This document shows positions 1-8,261 of a stretch of DNA of 64,000 nt, piece by piece; within the stretch, counting starts at the first letter, position 1, and every line of letters begins with the position of its first letter. The DNA comes from Natronincola peptidivorans. GTDB lineage: Bacteria; Bacillota; Clostridia; Peptostreptococcales; Natronincolaceae. The stretch is taken from positions 153,599 through 217,598 of the forward strand of contig NZ_FOHU01000005.1 of the NCBI RefSeq assembly GCF_900111615.1. The letters are read 5' to 3'. The notes below the pieces were generated by a model. The model did not search any database. It was not told the origin of the DNA and worked only from the letters and a program-made list of their open reading frames with translations. Position numbers and translations under genes: made by a program.

Positions 1-766
1 TTAAATCCGTGCAATGTCCTGCATGCATTTGATTTATATTCCTTTGTTCTATATATTCAGTAGTATATTTAAGTAATTCCTCTGTTGGGTCTAGCAAATG
101 AAAGCCTCCAACTATATCAAAAATCCTATCCTCTTGACAAACCTTTTTTGCATATTCAATAATATTACATATCCCTGCATGTGAGCATCCTGTTATAATC
201 ACTAAGCCCTTTGTAGACTTGTAGGCCAGTGCAGAGTCGTCCAGCAAATAATCATCTACTTCTTTGGCATTATACTGAGTTTTTCCAATAGGCTTTTTAT
301 TTTCAAAATGATTCGTTCTTTCTATTTCTCCTAGAAAAACCAGCTTGTCTGTTATCCACACTGGTTCTTTGCTTAATGTCATATGAAAATGCTTTGCTAG
401 TTTCTCCTCTGTAAGTATGGAGCCTATCTCTTCCTTGTCTGATATTTGCTTATGTTTAAATGCTAGTGGATGCGCCATAAGCTGAGGTTTATTATAATTT
501 ATATTTTCTATCGTTGCTTCTGTATAAAGCTTTATCAAATCATATAATCCCCAGGTATGATCAATATGCCCATGGGAAATCACAATAGTATCTATGTTCC
601 TTAAGCTTATATTCATTTTTTGTGCATTTCTAATAAATGCATCAGAGTAGCCTGCATCAAATAAAATATTCATATCCTCTAATTCAATGAAATAAGAAAC
701 TCCTGGTTCACCGTAAAAATAACGATCGATCAAGGTATTGTTATCTAGTAGTATTGTCAATTTCAT
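1..766 (-). CDS. MBL-fold metallo-hydrolase (partial, C-terminus beyond window)
   Basis: The gene reads into the left edge, so only about 255 N-terminal residues are visible. The translation shows a metallo-beta-lactamase fold: the zinc motif SHGHIDH lies near residues 64-70, a second metal segment GCSHAG follows later, and another histidine-rich stretch (HAGHC) lies at the edge. This resembles the MJ0296-like group of MBL hydrolases, often annotated as a dihydropterin/beta-ribofuranosyl-aminobenzene synthase homologue, but the true substrate of that group is mostly unknown. The ATG at 764-766 follows a GGGAGC-like ribosome site. A small membrane protein gene lies immediately upstream (15 bases), suggesting co-transcription. 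Confidence 0.8.
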   Translation of the reverse strand, partial: MKLTILLDNNTLIDRYFYGEPGVSYFIELEDMNILFDAGYSDAFIRNAQKMNISLRNIDTIVISHGHIDHTWGLYDLIKLYTEATIENINYNKPQLMAHPLAFKHKQISDKEEIGSILTEEKLAKHFHMTLSKEPVWITDKLVFLGEIERTNHFENKKPIGKTQYNAKEVDDYLLDDSALAYKSTKGLVIITGCSHAGICNIIEYAKKVCQEDRIFDIVGGFHLLDPTEELLKYTTEYIEQRNINQMHAGHCTDL

Positions 767-780
767 CTTTTGTGCTCCCT

Positions 781-1059
781 TCATTTTATCTTAGCTACCA
801 TAATTTGTGAAATACCTGCAGCAATATTCATGATGGCTGCTATCAACCCAAGATACAGGGTAAATCTCCATCGACCTTTGCTGGCCTCCCCTTCATCAAA
901 TTGTATTTTCGTATTATATACTAAACCTAACATTACTACTGCTAAAGAAAAAGGTGATAGTCCAGGGATCATGATTTCTTTAGCTAAATACAGTACAGAT
1001 GTAACAATTGTAATGATAGCAGCAATCATAGTAACAATATTAATAACTTTGTGCTTCAT
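781..1059 (-). CDS. small membrane protein of unknown function
   Basis: Unrecognised protein of about 92 residues with three hydrophobic segments (roughly residues 6-27, 31-47 and 68-88) separated by a short charged loop containing FDEGEASKGR. It is probably an integral cytoplasmic-membrane protein. The ATG at 1059 is preferred over the in-frame GTG at 1068 because a GAGGTG ribosome site sits six bases before it. It ends just before the metallo-hydrolase gene and is likely its operon partner. No motif identifies a function. Confidence 0.6.
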   Translation of the reverse strand: MKHKVINIVTMIAAIITIVTSVLYLAKEIMIPGLSPFSLAVVMLGLVYNTKIQFDEGEASKGRWRFTLYLGLIAAIMNIAAGISQIMVAKIK

Positions 1060-1214
1060 TTTTTTCACCTCACCACATCTATTATAGAAGATATTTGTTA
1101 AAACTATCAGCTAAAGCTAGTAGCTGTGTTTAACAACATAAACACTATCAGTAAAACTGAAAAAGTACCCAAGCCTATCAAATACTAACCATTGAAAAAT
1201 TTTATTTATACTAT

Positions 1215-1769
1215 TCATCTTTCTAAATCCTTATATTTCTTATTTAACTCTGTATGGTTGTTTAAACTATACAATTCATGCTCCTGCTCTTGGAACAATA
1301 CTTTGGCCTCCAATGTCAAACCAGTCTTCAATGCTACTCTTTTAGAAGGAATATTATCTGGACGTATTAAAGAGATCACTCTATTTTTTCCTAGCTGATG
1401 AAATGCATAGTTTTTACAAGCTATTGCTGATTCTGTAGCAAATCCTTGATTCCAATAGTCATCTAAAATCCTATATGCAATCTCGGTTTCCACACGATGA
1501 TTAATTTTTTGATGTAATAGACCACACATACCAATAAATGTATCACTGTCCTTCAAAAACGCTGCCCAAAAACAATGGCCATATAACCCATAGCTTTCTA
1601 TTATTCTATTTAATAATTCTTTTGTTTGCTTCACATCAAGTACTTCAGGGAAAAATCTCATAACATTCTCATTTGAGGATAAAAGATATAAATTATCAAA
1701 ATCATCCTCATAAAAATGTCGTAGATATAATCTTTCGGTCTGTAAAAGAATATCCTTTCTATTGGTCAT
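1215..1769 (-). CDS. GNAT N-acetyltransferase, RimJ/RimL type
   Basis: Protein of 184 residues with the layout of the RimJ/RimL branch of GNAT acetyltransferases, which use acetyl-CoA to acetylate protein N-termini, amino acids or small amines in the cytoplasm. The N-terminus reads TERLYLRHFYEDDFDNLYLL, a typical opening of this branch, and the acetyl-CoA-binding part includes ILDDYWNQGFATESAIACKN around residues 91-110. The length is normal for the family. The substrate cannot be told from sequence. It lies just downstream of a second, unrelated GNAT gene in the same direction (27 bases apart), so the two are probably co-transcribed. Confidence 0.85.
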   Translation of the reverse strand: MTNRKDILLQTERLYLRHFYEDDFDNLYLLSSNENVMRFFPEVLDVKQTKELLNRIIESYGLYGHCFWAAFLKDSDTFIGMCGLLHQKINHRVETEIAYRILDDYWNQGFATESAIACKNYAFHQLGKNRVISLIRPDNIPSKRVALKTGLTLEAKVLFQEQEHELYSLNNHTELNKKYKDLER

Positions 1770-1796
1770 ATCTATTGCACCTCGTCAAAATAATCA

Positions 1797-2252
1797 TTAA
1801 ATACTCTTAAGCATTAAGATCATATTTTCCTCTCTAAAATAGTCATTCTTCTTATAAAAGCTCTCAGCTAAACTGTCTTTTGCTGTTAAAAGATAAATAC
1901 AGGAGATATCCTTCTTTTTTAGCTCATCATGGAGGTAATTGATTAATTCTCCACCAATACCCTTGTTTTGGTAATTGGTTTTTACACACATCTCCTTTAA
2001 ATAAAACTTGTTACCATCGTGCCAATACTCCATATGTCCAAAAATAAAACCAATGATTTCTTCTCCATCTAAGTAAACATATCCTAAAAAATTAGGCGTA
2101 TTGATAATATCAGAAAGCATTCTTCTTGCGGTATCATCCGTCCATTTGTCTCTCCAAGGTGCTTCATTAAATACTGAGATAAATAAGCTTATACATTGAT
2201 CCAAATCTGTCTGTATAAATTCCCTTCTCATCATTTTCTTAGCTTCTTGCAT
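1797..2252 (-). CDS. GNAT N-acetyltransferase
   Basis: Protein of 151 residues of the single-domain GNAT superfamily. The acetyl-CoA pyrophosphate-binding loop is visible as NYQNKGIGGELINYL near residues 92-106, preceded by the beta-strand KEMCVKT. The tail AESFYKKNDYFREENMILM matches the usual end of the fold. The start ATG at 2252 has an AAGGAGG ribosome site eight bases upstream. The family transfers an acetyl group from acetyl-CoA to amines; no substrate can be named here. It is the first of a pair of acetyltransferase genes. Confidence 0.85.
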   Translation of the reverse strand: MQEAKKMMRREFIQTDLDQCISLFISVFNEAPWRDKWTDDTARRMLSDIINTPNFLGYVYLDGEEIIGFIFGHMEYWHDGNKFYLKEMCVKTNYQNKGIGGELINYLHDELKKKDISCIYLLTAKDSLAESFYKKNDYFREENMILMLKSI

Positions 2253-2309
2253 AAACTACGCCTCCTTGTATATACATCAATTCACTACATAGAAGAACCT
2301 GCTTTAAAT

Positions 2310-2489
2310 CTAGAATTGTTTGCAGGCATAAAATAATACTTTCTTCAAAATATTGTAAATTCCTCTATTTTTTTCATATTCATGAATAAAGAGATTTGTT
2401 TTCTTATCCTCCCTAAGAATCTTCAAAGTGTTTAATCCTCCATTTCTTCTATAACTATGCGGTTTATCAAATCTCCTTCCTGCTCTCAT
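2310..2489 (-). CDS. possible 59-residue small protein or decayed gene end
   Basis: An open frame of 60 codons reads through the otherwise empty stretch downstream of the membrane protein gene at 2467-2871, overlapping its end by about 20 bases. Its composition is coding-like and basic (segments such as TLKILREDKKTNLFIHEYEK and YNILKKVLFYACKQF). No ribosome site precedes the ATG; a GGAGGA site sits before an internal TTG at about 2432, which would give a 40-residue product. I do not recognise it. It could equally be the remnant of a longer gene. Confidence 0.3.
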   Translation of the reverse strand: MRAGRRFDKPHSYRRNGGLNTLKILREDKKTNLFIHEYEKNRGIYNILKKVLFYACKQF

Positions 2490-2871
2490 CTTGTGTTGCT
2501 AACTCCCTATATACTTCCTTTATTATTATTGCAGTGAAGGTGATAGAGAGAACTAATATCCCCATAAACATCATCACCATGGCCCATTCATCCATATTGC
2601 CATAATATCCTGATGAGTTAATCACTGAATAAATGACTAAGCCGTTTGATAGAATAAACATTAAATTGCCCCAGCTTTGCTTTCTAAATAAGCCTATGCC
2701 ACTAATGCATAGTAGTATTCCCATGAGCACCTCAGCAATTAAATGAAAGTAGATAGTGATTGGCTCAGTTTCTAATTCTGGTACAGTGTCGGTGGTTAAT
2801 AGCATGATCCATAAACCTATAATGCATATTCCTAATAATATTGAATAATAGCCCGTTATTTTTTTTATCAT
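2467..2871 (-). CDS. four-helix membrane protein of unknown function
   Basis: About 134 residues with four predicted membrane helices: near residues 5-24, 40-58, 63-82 and 97-117, in the order expected of a small DoxX-like or uncharacterised membrane protein. I cannot assign a family. The ATG at 2871 (MIKKITGY) is chosen over the upstream in-frame codon at 2901 because a GAGGAGAG ribosome site lies just before it. The tail is charged (KEVYRELATQDESRKEI). The alpha/beta hydrolase gene lies 40 bases upstream in the same direction. Confidence 0.6.
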   Translation of the reverse strand: MIKKITGYYSILLGICIIGLWIMLLTTDTVPELETEPITIYFHLIAEVLMGILLCISGIGLFRKQSWGNLMFILSNGLVIYSVINSSGYYGNMDEWAMVMMFMGILVLSITFTAIIIKEVYRELATQDESRKEI

Positions 2872-2911
2872 CTTATCTCTCCTCGTTTTCTTAAAATACA
2901 AGTTGTTAAAA

Positions 2912-3745
2912 CTATTGAATCCTTTCCAGGAATTTCTTTATACTATCCCAATATAGACTATGGTATTGGATTGTATTATGAACTACCCCATCAAGAATCT
3001 CTATATCAACTTCGCCCCCCCACTTTTCTGCTAAATTGGTAGCATGTTGTGAAGGTATTACTTTATCATCTTTAGCTGCTAGCACTAACAATGGTTGCTT
3101 GATATTTGGAGCCTTCTCTATAGAATCAAATCTATTTCTCAATATCCAATCTGCTGGGATTATCCTCATCTTATTTTGAACCACCTTGATTAAGCTATCA
3201 AATGGCGTTATTAATATCACACCATGAATATCCTTCTTTTCCGCAATAGCTACGGCTACTCCAGTTCCTATGCTTCTGCCCATCACAACAATGTTTTCTT
3301 TATCGATATCCTCCCGTTTAATCATCTCATCAAAAATCACCACTGCATCCTTGTGTAAGTGTTTCTCCTTTGGCCTGCCTTCACTTAATCCATATCCTCG
3401 ATAATTCACTAATAATAAAGAATAACCTGAAAAATGATCCCAATTTCTAACCATATGAGACACTTCTTCTGCATTCCCGCCATAATAAATAATCAAAGGA
3501 GATTTCTCCACTTCTTTATTCTTAACCAGCCATCCATGCAGTAATGTTTCATCATAGGAGTTTATGATAATCTCCTCTACATTTGAGCTTTCTTTAATTA
3601 ACTCCTCAGAATAATCCCTAGTTATTTTTTGTGGGAAGTAAATAAAGCTCTCTTGAAAAACAAATAAAGCAATTAATACCACAATATATATTAAAATTAA
3701 ATAAATAGCCAAATTAATTAACCTCTTTTCTTGACCCCTGAACAT
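2912..3745 (-). CDS. membrane-anchored alpha/beta hydrolase
   Basis: Protein of about 277 residues with one N-terminal membrane helix (about residues 8-32) followed by an alpha/beta hydrolase domain. The catalytic triad is visible: nucleophile Ser in GRSIG (about residue 158), Asp in AAKDDKVIPS and His in DGVVHNT; YYGGNAEE forms the oxyanion region. It resembles the Bem46/YqkD-like hydrolases, which act on unknown esters at the membrane. The ATG at 3745 has a GAGGG site eight bases upstream and is preferred to the in-frame TTG at 3760. It lies downstream of the BMC operon terminator and is not part of that operon. Confidence 0.8.
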   Translation of the reverse strand: MFRGQEKRLINLAIYLILIYIVVLIALFVFQESFIYFPQKITRDYSEELIKESSNVEEIIINSYDETLLHGWLVKNKEVEKSPLIIYYGGNAEEVSHMVRNWDHFSGYSLLLVNYRGYGLSEGRPKEKHLHKDAVVIFDEMIKREDIDKENIVVMGRSIGTGVAVAIAEKKDIHGVILITPFDSLIKVVQNKMRIIPADWILRNRFDSIEKAPNIKQPLLVLAAKDDKVIPSQHATNLAEKWGGEVDIEILDGVVHNTIQYHSLYWDSIKKFLERIQ

Positions 3746-3962
3746 ATTTTTATCCCTCAAATCACTTATTTCTTTAATGCTGTTTTACAGAAACTATATC
3801 TATTGGGAAAGGCTTTTTTTGCTAATTGTGTAATCTTGTTTAAAAAGCTTGTCTTAGCTGAAGTGTATCCATCTCTCCTTTTACTCAGTCCAGCAGAACT
3901 TCATCAAGTATATTTGTATTTAATTCTATACCTGCATTGTATATCCTCTTCTAAACTAACAC

Positions 3963-3986
3963 AAAAAAACCGTACAAAATGTACGG
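3963..3986 (-). terminator. intrinsic terminator of the BMC operon
   Basis: Perfect 7-bp stem CCGTACA/TGTACGG with a 3-base loop, followed on the minus strand by seven T. It lies 33 bases after the pduT stop and closes the 17.6-4.0 kb operon. Confidence 0.9.
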
Positions 3987-4019
3987 TGGTGATTGAAAAA
4001 ACATCTATTTTCTTTGCTT

Positions 4020-4568
4020 TTACATGATGGATTGCCATATTTTTTCATCTGGATTTGGAATAACAGAATGATTTAATAAGGTTCCATCCTTTTCTATCGT
4101 TTTGCAAGCTGCTTTTATGGCTGCATCAACTGCTGCAACCTCTCCTGATAAAAACAAATAGCTTTTTCCACACATCCCTCTAGCAACTCGGATTTCAATG
4201 ATGGATACATGAGCTGTTTTTGCTGCTATATCCGCTGCAACAATGATGGATGCTGCAGAGAAGGTTTCAATTACTCCTAGAGCACCTGCTTCCTTTATTT
4301 CCGACATACCATACATAGCAGGAAAAATACTGTCATGGGGATTTCCTAATATAAAGCTGTCTATCAAATCTTGGTTTGATTCTTTTTTTCCATTTTCTAT
4401 CGCTGTATTTACAGCGCTTAGCTTTCCAGAAATAAGTACAATATATTTTCCAGGGCAAACTGTTTGAGCCTGCAGGATCTCTACATCTGCACTTTTTACC
4501 ATTTTATCTGCTGCTGTAATTCCTGTAGATACAGTTTTATATTCTATTAATCCTATCGCTTGCTTCAT
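4020..4568 (-). CDS. pduT: PduT-like tandem-BMC-domain shell protein with Fe-S cysteine
   Basis: Shell trimer protein of 182 residues made of two BMC domains (about residues 1-90 and 95-182). In known PduT proteins a Cys38 from each of three subunits holds a [4Fe-4S] cluster at the pore; here Cys38 is present in AQTVCPGKY. The protein is thought to pass electrons across the shell with PduS. Its start overlaps the pduS stop by four bases (ATGA), so the two are translationally coupled. It is the last gene of the BMC operon and the only tandem-domain shell protein in it. Length matches the family. Confidence 0.93.
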   Translation of the reverse strand: MKQAIGLIEYKTVSTGITAADKMVKSADVEILQAQTVCPGKYIVLISGKLSAVNTAIENGKKESNQDLIDSFILGNPHDSIFPAMYGMSEIKEAGALGVIETFSAASIIVAADIAAKTAHVSIIEIRVARGMCGKSYLFLSGEVAAVDAAIKAACKTIEKDGTLLNHSVIPNPDEKIWQSIM

Positions 4569-5911
4569 GCATGATCACCCCGGACACGTATATTTATTGT
4601 ACTGCTATTGACATCTATTATTTCACCGTCAACACTGGCATGGATCTTTGCCCCCAGCTTCCCTTCGGGAATGTCTCCAATTAATTCTCCTGTTTTTACC
4701 TGCATCCCTCTTTGTACTATTGGTATAGCAGGCTGACCTATATGCTGTTGAAGGGGTATCCTTACAACATCTGGATTACACTGCTGAAAATCCAGTGGCG
4801 CATGTACATCATATTTCTTTAATCCTAAGGCTTCAATTAATCTTTCCTGTGGAATCAGTCTGCTATTTCTCATGAAATGAAGCTTTTCTTCATGATAATC
4901 AGATGTATGTGGCTTAATCCCCTGTTGGCTCAATTTCTTTTTAAAGGGCTCCATAAGTTTTTGTGGTGATAAGCCTTGATGACAGGCTATTTTTTCACAA
5001 ACACCACATCCACAGCAAGCTAAAGTCATGGTAAAGGCTTTTGCATCCTTTGTAATACCATGTGCAATTTGATTCATAAAGCGATGGGGCTCTATACTGT
5101 GGCCTAAGAGATATCTCGGGCACAAATCGGTACACATCCTGCATTGAGAACAAACTGACATTGCTCTTTTAATATGGAAGGATGGACGTATTTTCCGTGA
5201 TAATACAAGCTTATGGTTTGAAGGCAGTACAATTAAAGCCTTTGTAGTCTTGGTAACAACCTCCTGACCATGAAGGAGGGTTCCTGTCATAGGTCCCCCC
5301 ATAAGAATACTATAATCCTCTGTTTTAGCTCCTCCCCCACAGGCGATGGCTTTTTCTACAGTAGTGCCTATAGGAATAGGGAGGGTACAGGGTTTTTCTA
5401 CTTCTCCTACTACAGTAACATAGGTGTGGGTCACAGGTTGGTGGTAATTTAGTCCGTGATATAGGTTTAAAACAGTTTCTACATTTAGAACCATTGCTCC
5501 TACTTGGATGGGTAATCCCCCTTGGGGAACAATCTTGTTTGTTACTTCATAAATAAGATTTACTTCATCACCAGCAGGATAGATATGGGGTAAAATCTTT
5601 ATCTTTAGTGAATCATAAGTAGATATTATGGCAGTTACTGCATCTAAGGCATCCTTGTAGGTGGATTTGATGGCTATAATTCCTTCCTCTGCCTCTAGGG
5701 CCACCACCATATGGGATAGGGCCTCTAATATTTCAAAGGTATATACAGCCATCAGCTGACGGTCTACTCTTAATAAGGGTTCACATTCTGCACAGTTCAA
5801 GATGACTGTTTTTACTTTATTGTTCAGTTTTACATGAGTAGGAAAACCAGCTCCTCCAGCTCCTACGATGCCACATTCAAAAGCAGTCTCTACAAGTGTT
5901 GTCCTATTCAT
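4565..5911 (-). CDS. pduS: PduS-like cobalamin reductase / electron-transfer protein
   Basis: Protein of 448 residues related to the RnfC/NuoF family. A glycine-rich FMN/NADH-binding stretch, GAGGAGFPTHVK, is at residues 17-28; two ferredoxin-type cysteine groups follow, CSQCRMCTDLC at 254-264 and CCGCGVCEKIAC at 299-310. In Salmonella, PduS is a flavin and Fe-S protein that reduces cob(III)alamin so that PduO can make adenosylcobalamin, and it binds the PduT shell protein. The adjacency and four-base overlap with pduT fit this. Likely located in or on the BMC shell. Confidence 0.92.
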   Translation of the reverse strand: MNRTTLVETAFECGIVGAGGAGFPTHVKLNNKVKTVILNCAECEPLLRVDRQLMAVYTFEILEALSHMVVALEAEEGIIAIKSTYKDALDAVTAIISTYDSLKIKILPHIYPAGDEVNLIYEVTNKIVPQGGLPIQVGAMVLNVETVLNLYHGLNYHQPVTHTYVTVVGEVEKPCTLPIPIGTTVEKAIACGGGAKTEDYSILMGGPMTGTLLHGQEVVTKTTKALIVLPSNHKLVLSRKIRPSFHIKRAMSVCSQCRMCTDLCPRYLLGHSIEPHRFMNQIAHGITKDAKAFTMTLACCGCGVCEKIACHQGLSPQKLMEPFKKKLSQQGIKPHTSDYHEEKLHFMRNSRLIPQERLIEALGLKKYDVHAPLDFQQCNPDVVRIPLQQHIGQPAIPIVQRGMQVKTGELIGDIPEGKLGAKIHASVDGEIIDVNSSTINIRVRGDHA

Positions 5912-5930
5912 AATATCACCTTACCCATCT

Positions 5931-6209
5931 CTATTTTGCTAAAACAATATCCTTTTCATCGTCTACAATACCCACAATAGCTGCATCCACGGGAGCTTCC
6001 CTCATGTCGCATCCTACCCTAGCCGCGCTTCCAAGAGCAATCAACACTATATCACCTGTCCCTGCCCCTACATTATCAATGGCCACAATCTTGCTAGCTT
6101 CTCTATGCTGCATCTTTTCCAAAGGCTCTACAATTAAAAACTTATTCCCAACCAAGTTGCTATTTTTTCTCGTGCATATTACGGTTCCAATTACCTTGCC
6201 CAAAATCAC
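5931..6209 (-). CDS. pduN: PduN/EutN-type pentameric shell vertex protein
   Basis: Protein of 92 residues of the EutN/CcmL/PduN family, whose pentamers cap the vertices of polyhedral microcompartments. The sequence starts MILGKVIGTVICTRK and holds the conserved core VAIDNVGAGTGDIVLIALGSAAR, with the usual C-terminal VDAAIVGIVD. It is the only pentamer gene in the operon, so it must close all vertices. It lies between pduL and pduS on the same strand with short gaps. Length is normal. Confidence 0.93.
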   Translation of the reverse strand: MILGKVIGTVICTRKNSNLVGNKFLIVEPLEKMQHREASKIVAIDNVGAGTGDIVLIALGSAARVGCDMREAPVDAAIVGIVDDEKDIVLAK

Positions 6210-6223
6210 TGTTTTCCCCCCTA

Positions 6224-6877
6224 TTAAGCTTTCATCTTTTTCTTTAACACAACATGATCCCCAGATATAATGCCCATGCCATTTGCTTCATCTGTATCAA
6301 GATGCATCTCAAGGGTGAAGCTTTCATCAACTCTTACTTGTACATCGTCAAATGTACCGCCTCTTTTTCCAACAATCTCCACAGTTACAATTTCCTGATC
6401 TCTAACACCAAACCTAAAAGCATCTTTAGGAGACATATGGATATGACGATTAGCAATGATGCAGCCCTCCTCTAAATATACAACACCCTTAGGTCCTACA
6501 ATTGCAATAGGGGCGGAGGCTTTAAGATCACCAGATTCCCTTACAGGAGGGTTAATACCTAATTTTATTGCATCAGTTCTTGCCACTTCCACTTGAGTTT
6601 TAGAACGTATTGGTCCTAGTATTCGTACATTCTCTATTGCTTTAAGCTTTGTGCCAACAATAGTAACCATTTCTGCTGAGGCAAACTGCCCCCCCATTAA
6701 CTCTTTTTTCTTTTTTAATTGATAATCTTCTCCGAATAGTGTATCTAAATCTTTTCTACTGATATGAATATGGCGAGCGGAAACGCCTATAGGTATTCCG
6801 CCGCTTTCTTTACTAGATAATTCTTTCATTACTGTTTTAGTAATAAGATCTATGATTTTTTCTTCCACAATGACCAC
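6224..6877 (-). CDS. pduL: PduL phosphotransacylase with encapsulation peptide
   Basis: Protein of 217 residues of the PduL family, which converts propionyl-CoA and phosphate to propionyl phosphate and recycles CoA inside the microcompartment. The two zinc-binding histidine segments are visible: SARHIHIS (about residues 33-40) and NRHIHMSPKDA (about 142-152). The N-terminal helix EEKIIDLITKTVMKEL has the amphipathic pattern of a BMC targeting peptide, as known for PduL. The start may be the GTG at 6877 or, more likely from ribosome-site spacing, the GTG at 6868. No kinase (PduW) gene follows, so propionyl phosphate must be used by an acyl kinase elsewhere. Confidence 0.92.
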   Translation of the reverse strand: MVIVEEKIIDLITKTVMKELSSKESGGIPIGVSARHIHISRKDLDTLFGEDYQLKKKKELMGGQFASAEMVTIVGTKLKAIENVRILGPIRSKTQVEVARTDAIKLGINPPVRESGDLKASAPIAIVGPKGVVYLEEGCIIANRHIHMSPKDAFRFGVRDQEIVTVEIVGKRGGTFDDVQVRVDESFTLEMHLDTDEANGMGIISGDHVVLKKKMKA

Positions 6878-6880
6878 ACC

Positions 6881-7285
6881 CTATTTCATCTTAGGAAGAA
6901 TTCCTTCTACATCTCCATGAGGTCTTGGAATAACATGAACAGCTACAATTTCTCCTAATCTTTCTGCTGTACTTGCTCCAGCTTCTACAGCTGCCTTTAC
7001 TGCTCCTACATCTCCTCTTACCATTACACTTACTAAACCTGAGCCTATTTTTTCTGTCCCAACTAATACTACATTTGCAGCCTTTACCATAGCATCTGCT
7101 GCTTCAATTGCCGCTACCAACCCTCTAGTTTCTACCATTCCCAATGCTTGTCTTTCCATTTTAATTTCCTCCTTTAATAATGGTTTTTTTATTTCTTTAG
7201 AAGCTTTTTCTTTATTCTCTTTTTTTAATTCTTCTTTTTCTTCTGTCTTTACATTTTCTTGATTTTTTTTGGTTTTTTCAGACAT
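6881..7285 (-). CDS. PduA/PduJ-like shell protein with charged N-terminal extension; probable two-start gene
   Basis: The C-terminal 92 residues are a single BMC domain almost identical to the shell protein at 7612-7890. In front lies a lysine/glutamate-rich extension of about 42 residues not found in PduA or PduJ. A strong ribosome site, AAGGAGGAA (7166-7174), encoded by the extension's last codons KEE, sits six bases before an internal ATG at 7157-7159, so a short form starting MERQALG is very likely made too. Long-form start: the ATG at 7285 or the GTG at 7297, which overlaps the previous gene. The arrangement recalls PduB/PduB', where the extension ties shell to core. No PduB gene exists here, so this protein may take that role (inference). 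Confidence 0.85.
   Translation of the reverse strand: MSEKTKKNQENVKTEEKEELKKENKEKASKEIKKPLLKEEIKMERQALGMVETRGLVAAIEAADAMVKAANVVLVGTEKIGSGLVSVMVRGDVGAVKAAVEAGASTAERLGEIVAVHVIPRPHGDVEGILPKMK
7157..7174 (-). promoter_or_regulatory. internal ribosome binding site and start for short shell protein
   Basis: AAGGAGGAA on the minus strand at 7166-7174, then six bases, then ATG at 7157-7159. It is stronger than the site before the long-form start and leads into the conserved BMC domain at the position where ordinary PduA/J proteins begin. Confidence 0.75.
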
Positions 7286-7290
7286 TTTCT

Positions 7291-7584
7291 TCACCACTTT
7301 TCTATTTGTTGCTTTTGTGCACTTTTTTCTATCATTTTGATTGTCTCCTCATGAGGATTAGCAATTACTCCATGAGCGGCAACGGGATAAAGCGTATCCC
7401 TTGTCCCATGATCTATAGCTTCCTGCACAGCCGATACACTGCCTTTAATGATCATGGTTACAAGTCTTCCTCCCAATTTCTTTTCCCAGGTTACCAATTC
7501 AACATCAGAGGTTTTCAACATCCTATCTAAAGCTTCAATAGCAGCCGTCAACCCCTGAATCTCTAAAAAACCAACCGCATACAT
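7291..7584 (-). CDS. BMC-domain hexameric shell protein
   Basis: Protein of 97 residues, one BMC domain ([20 protein letters not shown] at the start, GVIANPHEE at the end). It diverges more from PduA than its two neighbours: the strand following the first helix reads [21 protein letters not shown], and the helix [11 protein letters not shown] replaces the usual alanine-rich segment. The C-terminal tail is lysine- and glutamine-rich ([12 protein letters not shown]). Shell hexamers form the flat faces; the different pore-side sequence may give different metabolite selectivity (inference). It is flanked by two PduA-like genes and its stop adjoins the next start. Confidence 0.9.
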   Translation of the reverse strand: MYAVGFLEIQGLTAAIEALDRMLKTSDVELVTWEKKLGGRLVTMIIKGSVSAVQEAIDHGTRDTLYPVAAHGVIANPHEETIKMIEKSAQKQQIEKW

Positions 7585-7611
7585 AACTTGCCCTCCTATA
7601 GACCTATAATC

Positions 7612-7890
7612 TTATTTAAACATAGGAAGAATTTTTTCTACTTCTGTGTTTGGTCTTGGGATTACATGGGCAGCCACCAATTCTCCTAATTTCTCTGCAG
7701 CACTAGCCCCTACATCCACCGCTGCTTTTACTGCTCCTACATCCCCTCGCACCATTACTGTTACAAGGCCAGAGCCAATTTTTTCTGTTCCAATTAAAGT
7801 TACATCCGCTGCTTTTACCATTGCATCAGCTGCCTCAATGGATGCTACTAATCCTCTAGTTTCCACCATACCTAATGCTTCCTGTGCCAT
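7612..7890 (-). CDS. PduA/PduJ-type hexameric shell protein
   Basis: Protein of 92 residues and a canonical BMC-H domain ([14 protein letters not shown], then [21 protein letters not shown] and [15 protein letters not shown]). KIGSG is the segment that lines the central pore in PduA, the route for propanediol. The ATG at 7890 with TTAGGAGG eight bases upstream is chosen over the in-frame TTG at 7896. Very similar at protein and DNA level to the C-terminal domain encoded at 6881-7159, pointing to a recent local duplication. Probably the main facet protein. Confidence 0.93.
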   Translation of the reverse strand: MAQEALGMVETRGLVASIEAADAMVKAADVTLIGTEKIGSGLVTVMVRGDVGAVKAAVDVGASAAEKLGELVAAHVIPRPNTEVEKILPMFK

Positions 7891-7936
7891 TATCAACGCC
7901 TCCTAAGAATAATATTTTAAATTATATTTTTTCACC

Positions 7937-8248
7937 TTATTTTTTGAAACACTGTAGTTTCAGTAATTTTTCTGTATCCTTTTCTGGTCTGGCAATTACA
8001 TGACTGCTTACAACGCCGGATACTTCGCTAGCAACTGTGATCCCAGCTTCTATCCCCGCCTTAACATCTTCTATACTTCCTCTAATTTTTACTATTACAA
8101 TTAAGGGAACCTTTAATTTTTCTGCATTCGCAGGCTTGTTATTATCAAAAGCTTCTATGGTTATATTGCCGGCTTTGCAAGCAGCATCCGCTGCCATGAA
8201 AGCTGCCGTAAGTCCATAAACCTCTAGAAATCCTACCGCCTCACCCAT
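7937..8248 (-). CDS. BMC-domain shell protein with internal insertion
   Basis: Protein of 103 residues with one BMC domain. Compared with its neighbours it carries an insertion of roughly ten residues before the third strand (FDNNKPANAEKLKVPLIVIV), where the others have a short turn, and its pore-side segment lacks the KIGSG motif. The C-terminus ends CFKK. It is the first of four consecutive single-domain shell genes and directly follows the alcohol dehydrogenase gene. It probably forms hexamers with different pore chemistry; the exact Pdu counterpart cannot be named. Confidence 0.88.
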   Translation of the reverse strand: MGEAVGFLEVYGLTAAFMAADAACKAGNITIEAFDNNKPANAEKLKVPLIVIVKIRGSIEDVKAGIEAGITVASEVSGVVSSHVIARPEKDTEKLLKLQCFKK

Positions 8249-8261
8249 TTAGGTCACTCCC

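Noticed and set aside
3731..4027. Plus-strand open frame of 98 codons after the BMC operon
   Set aside because: It overlaps the operon terminator and the hydrolase start, has no ribosome site, and its composition is that of AT-rich non-coding DNA.
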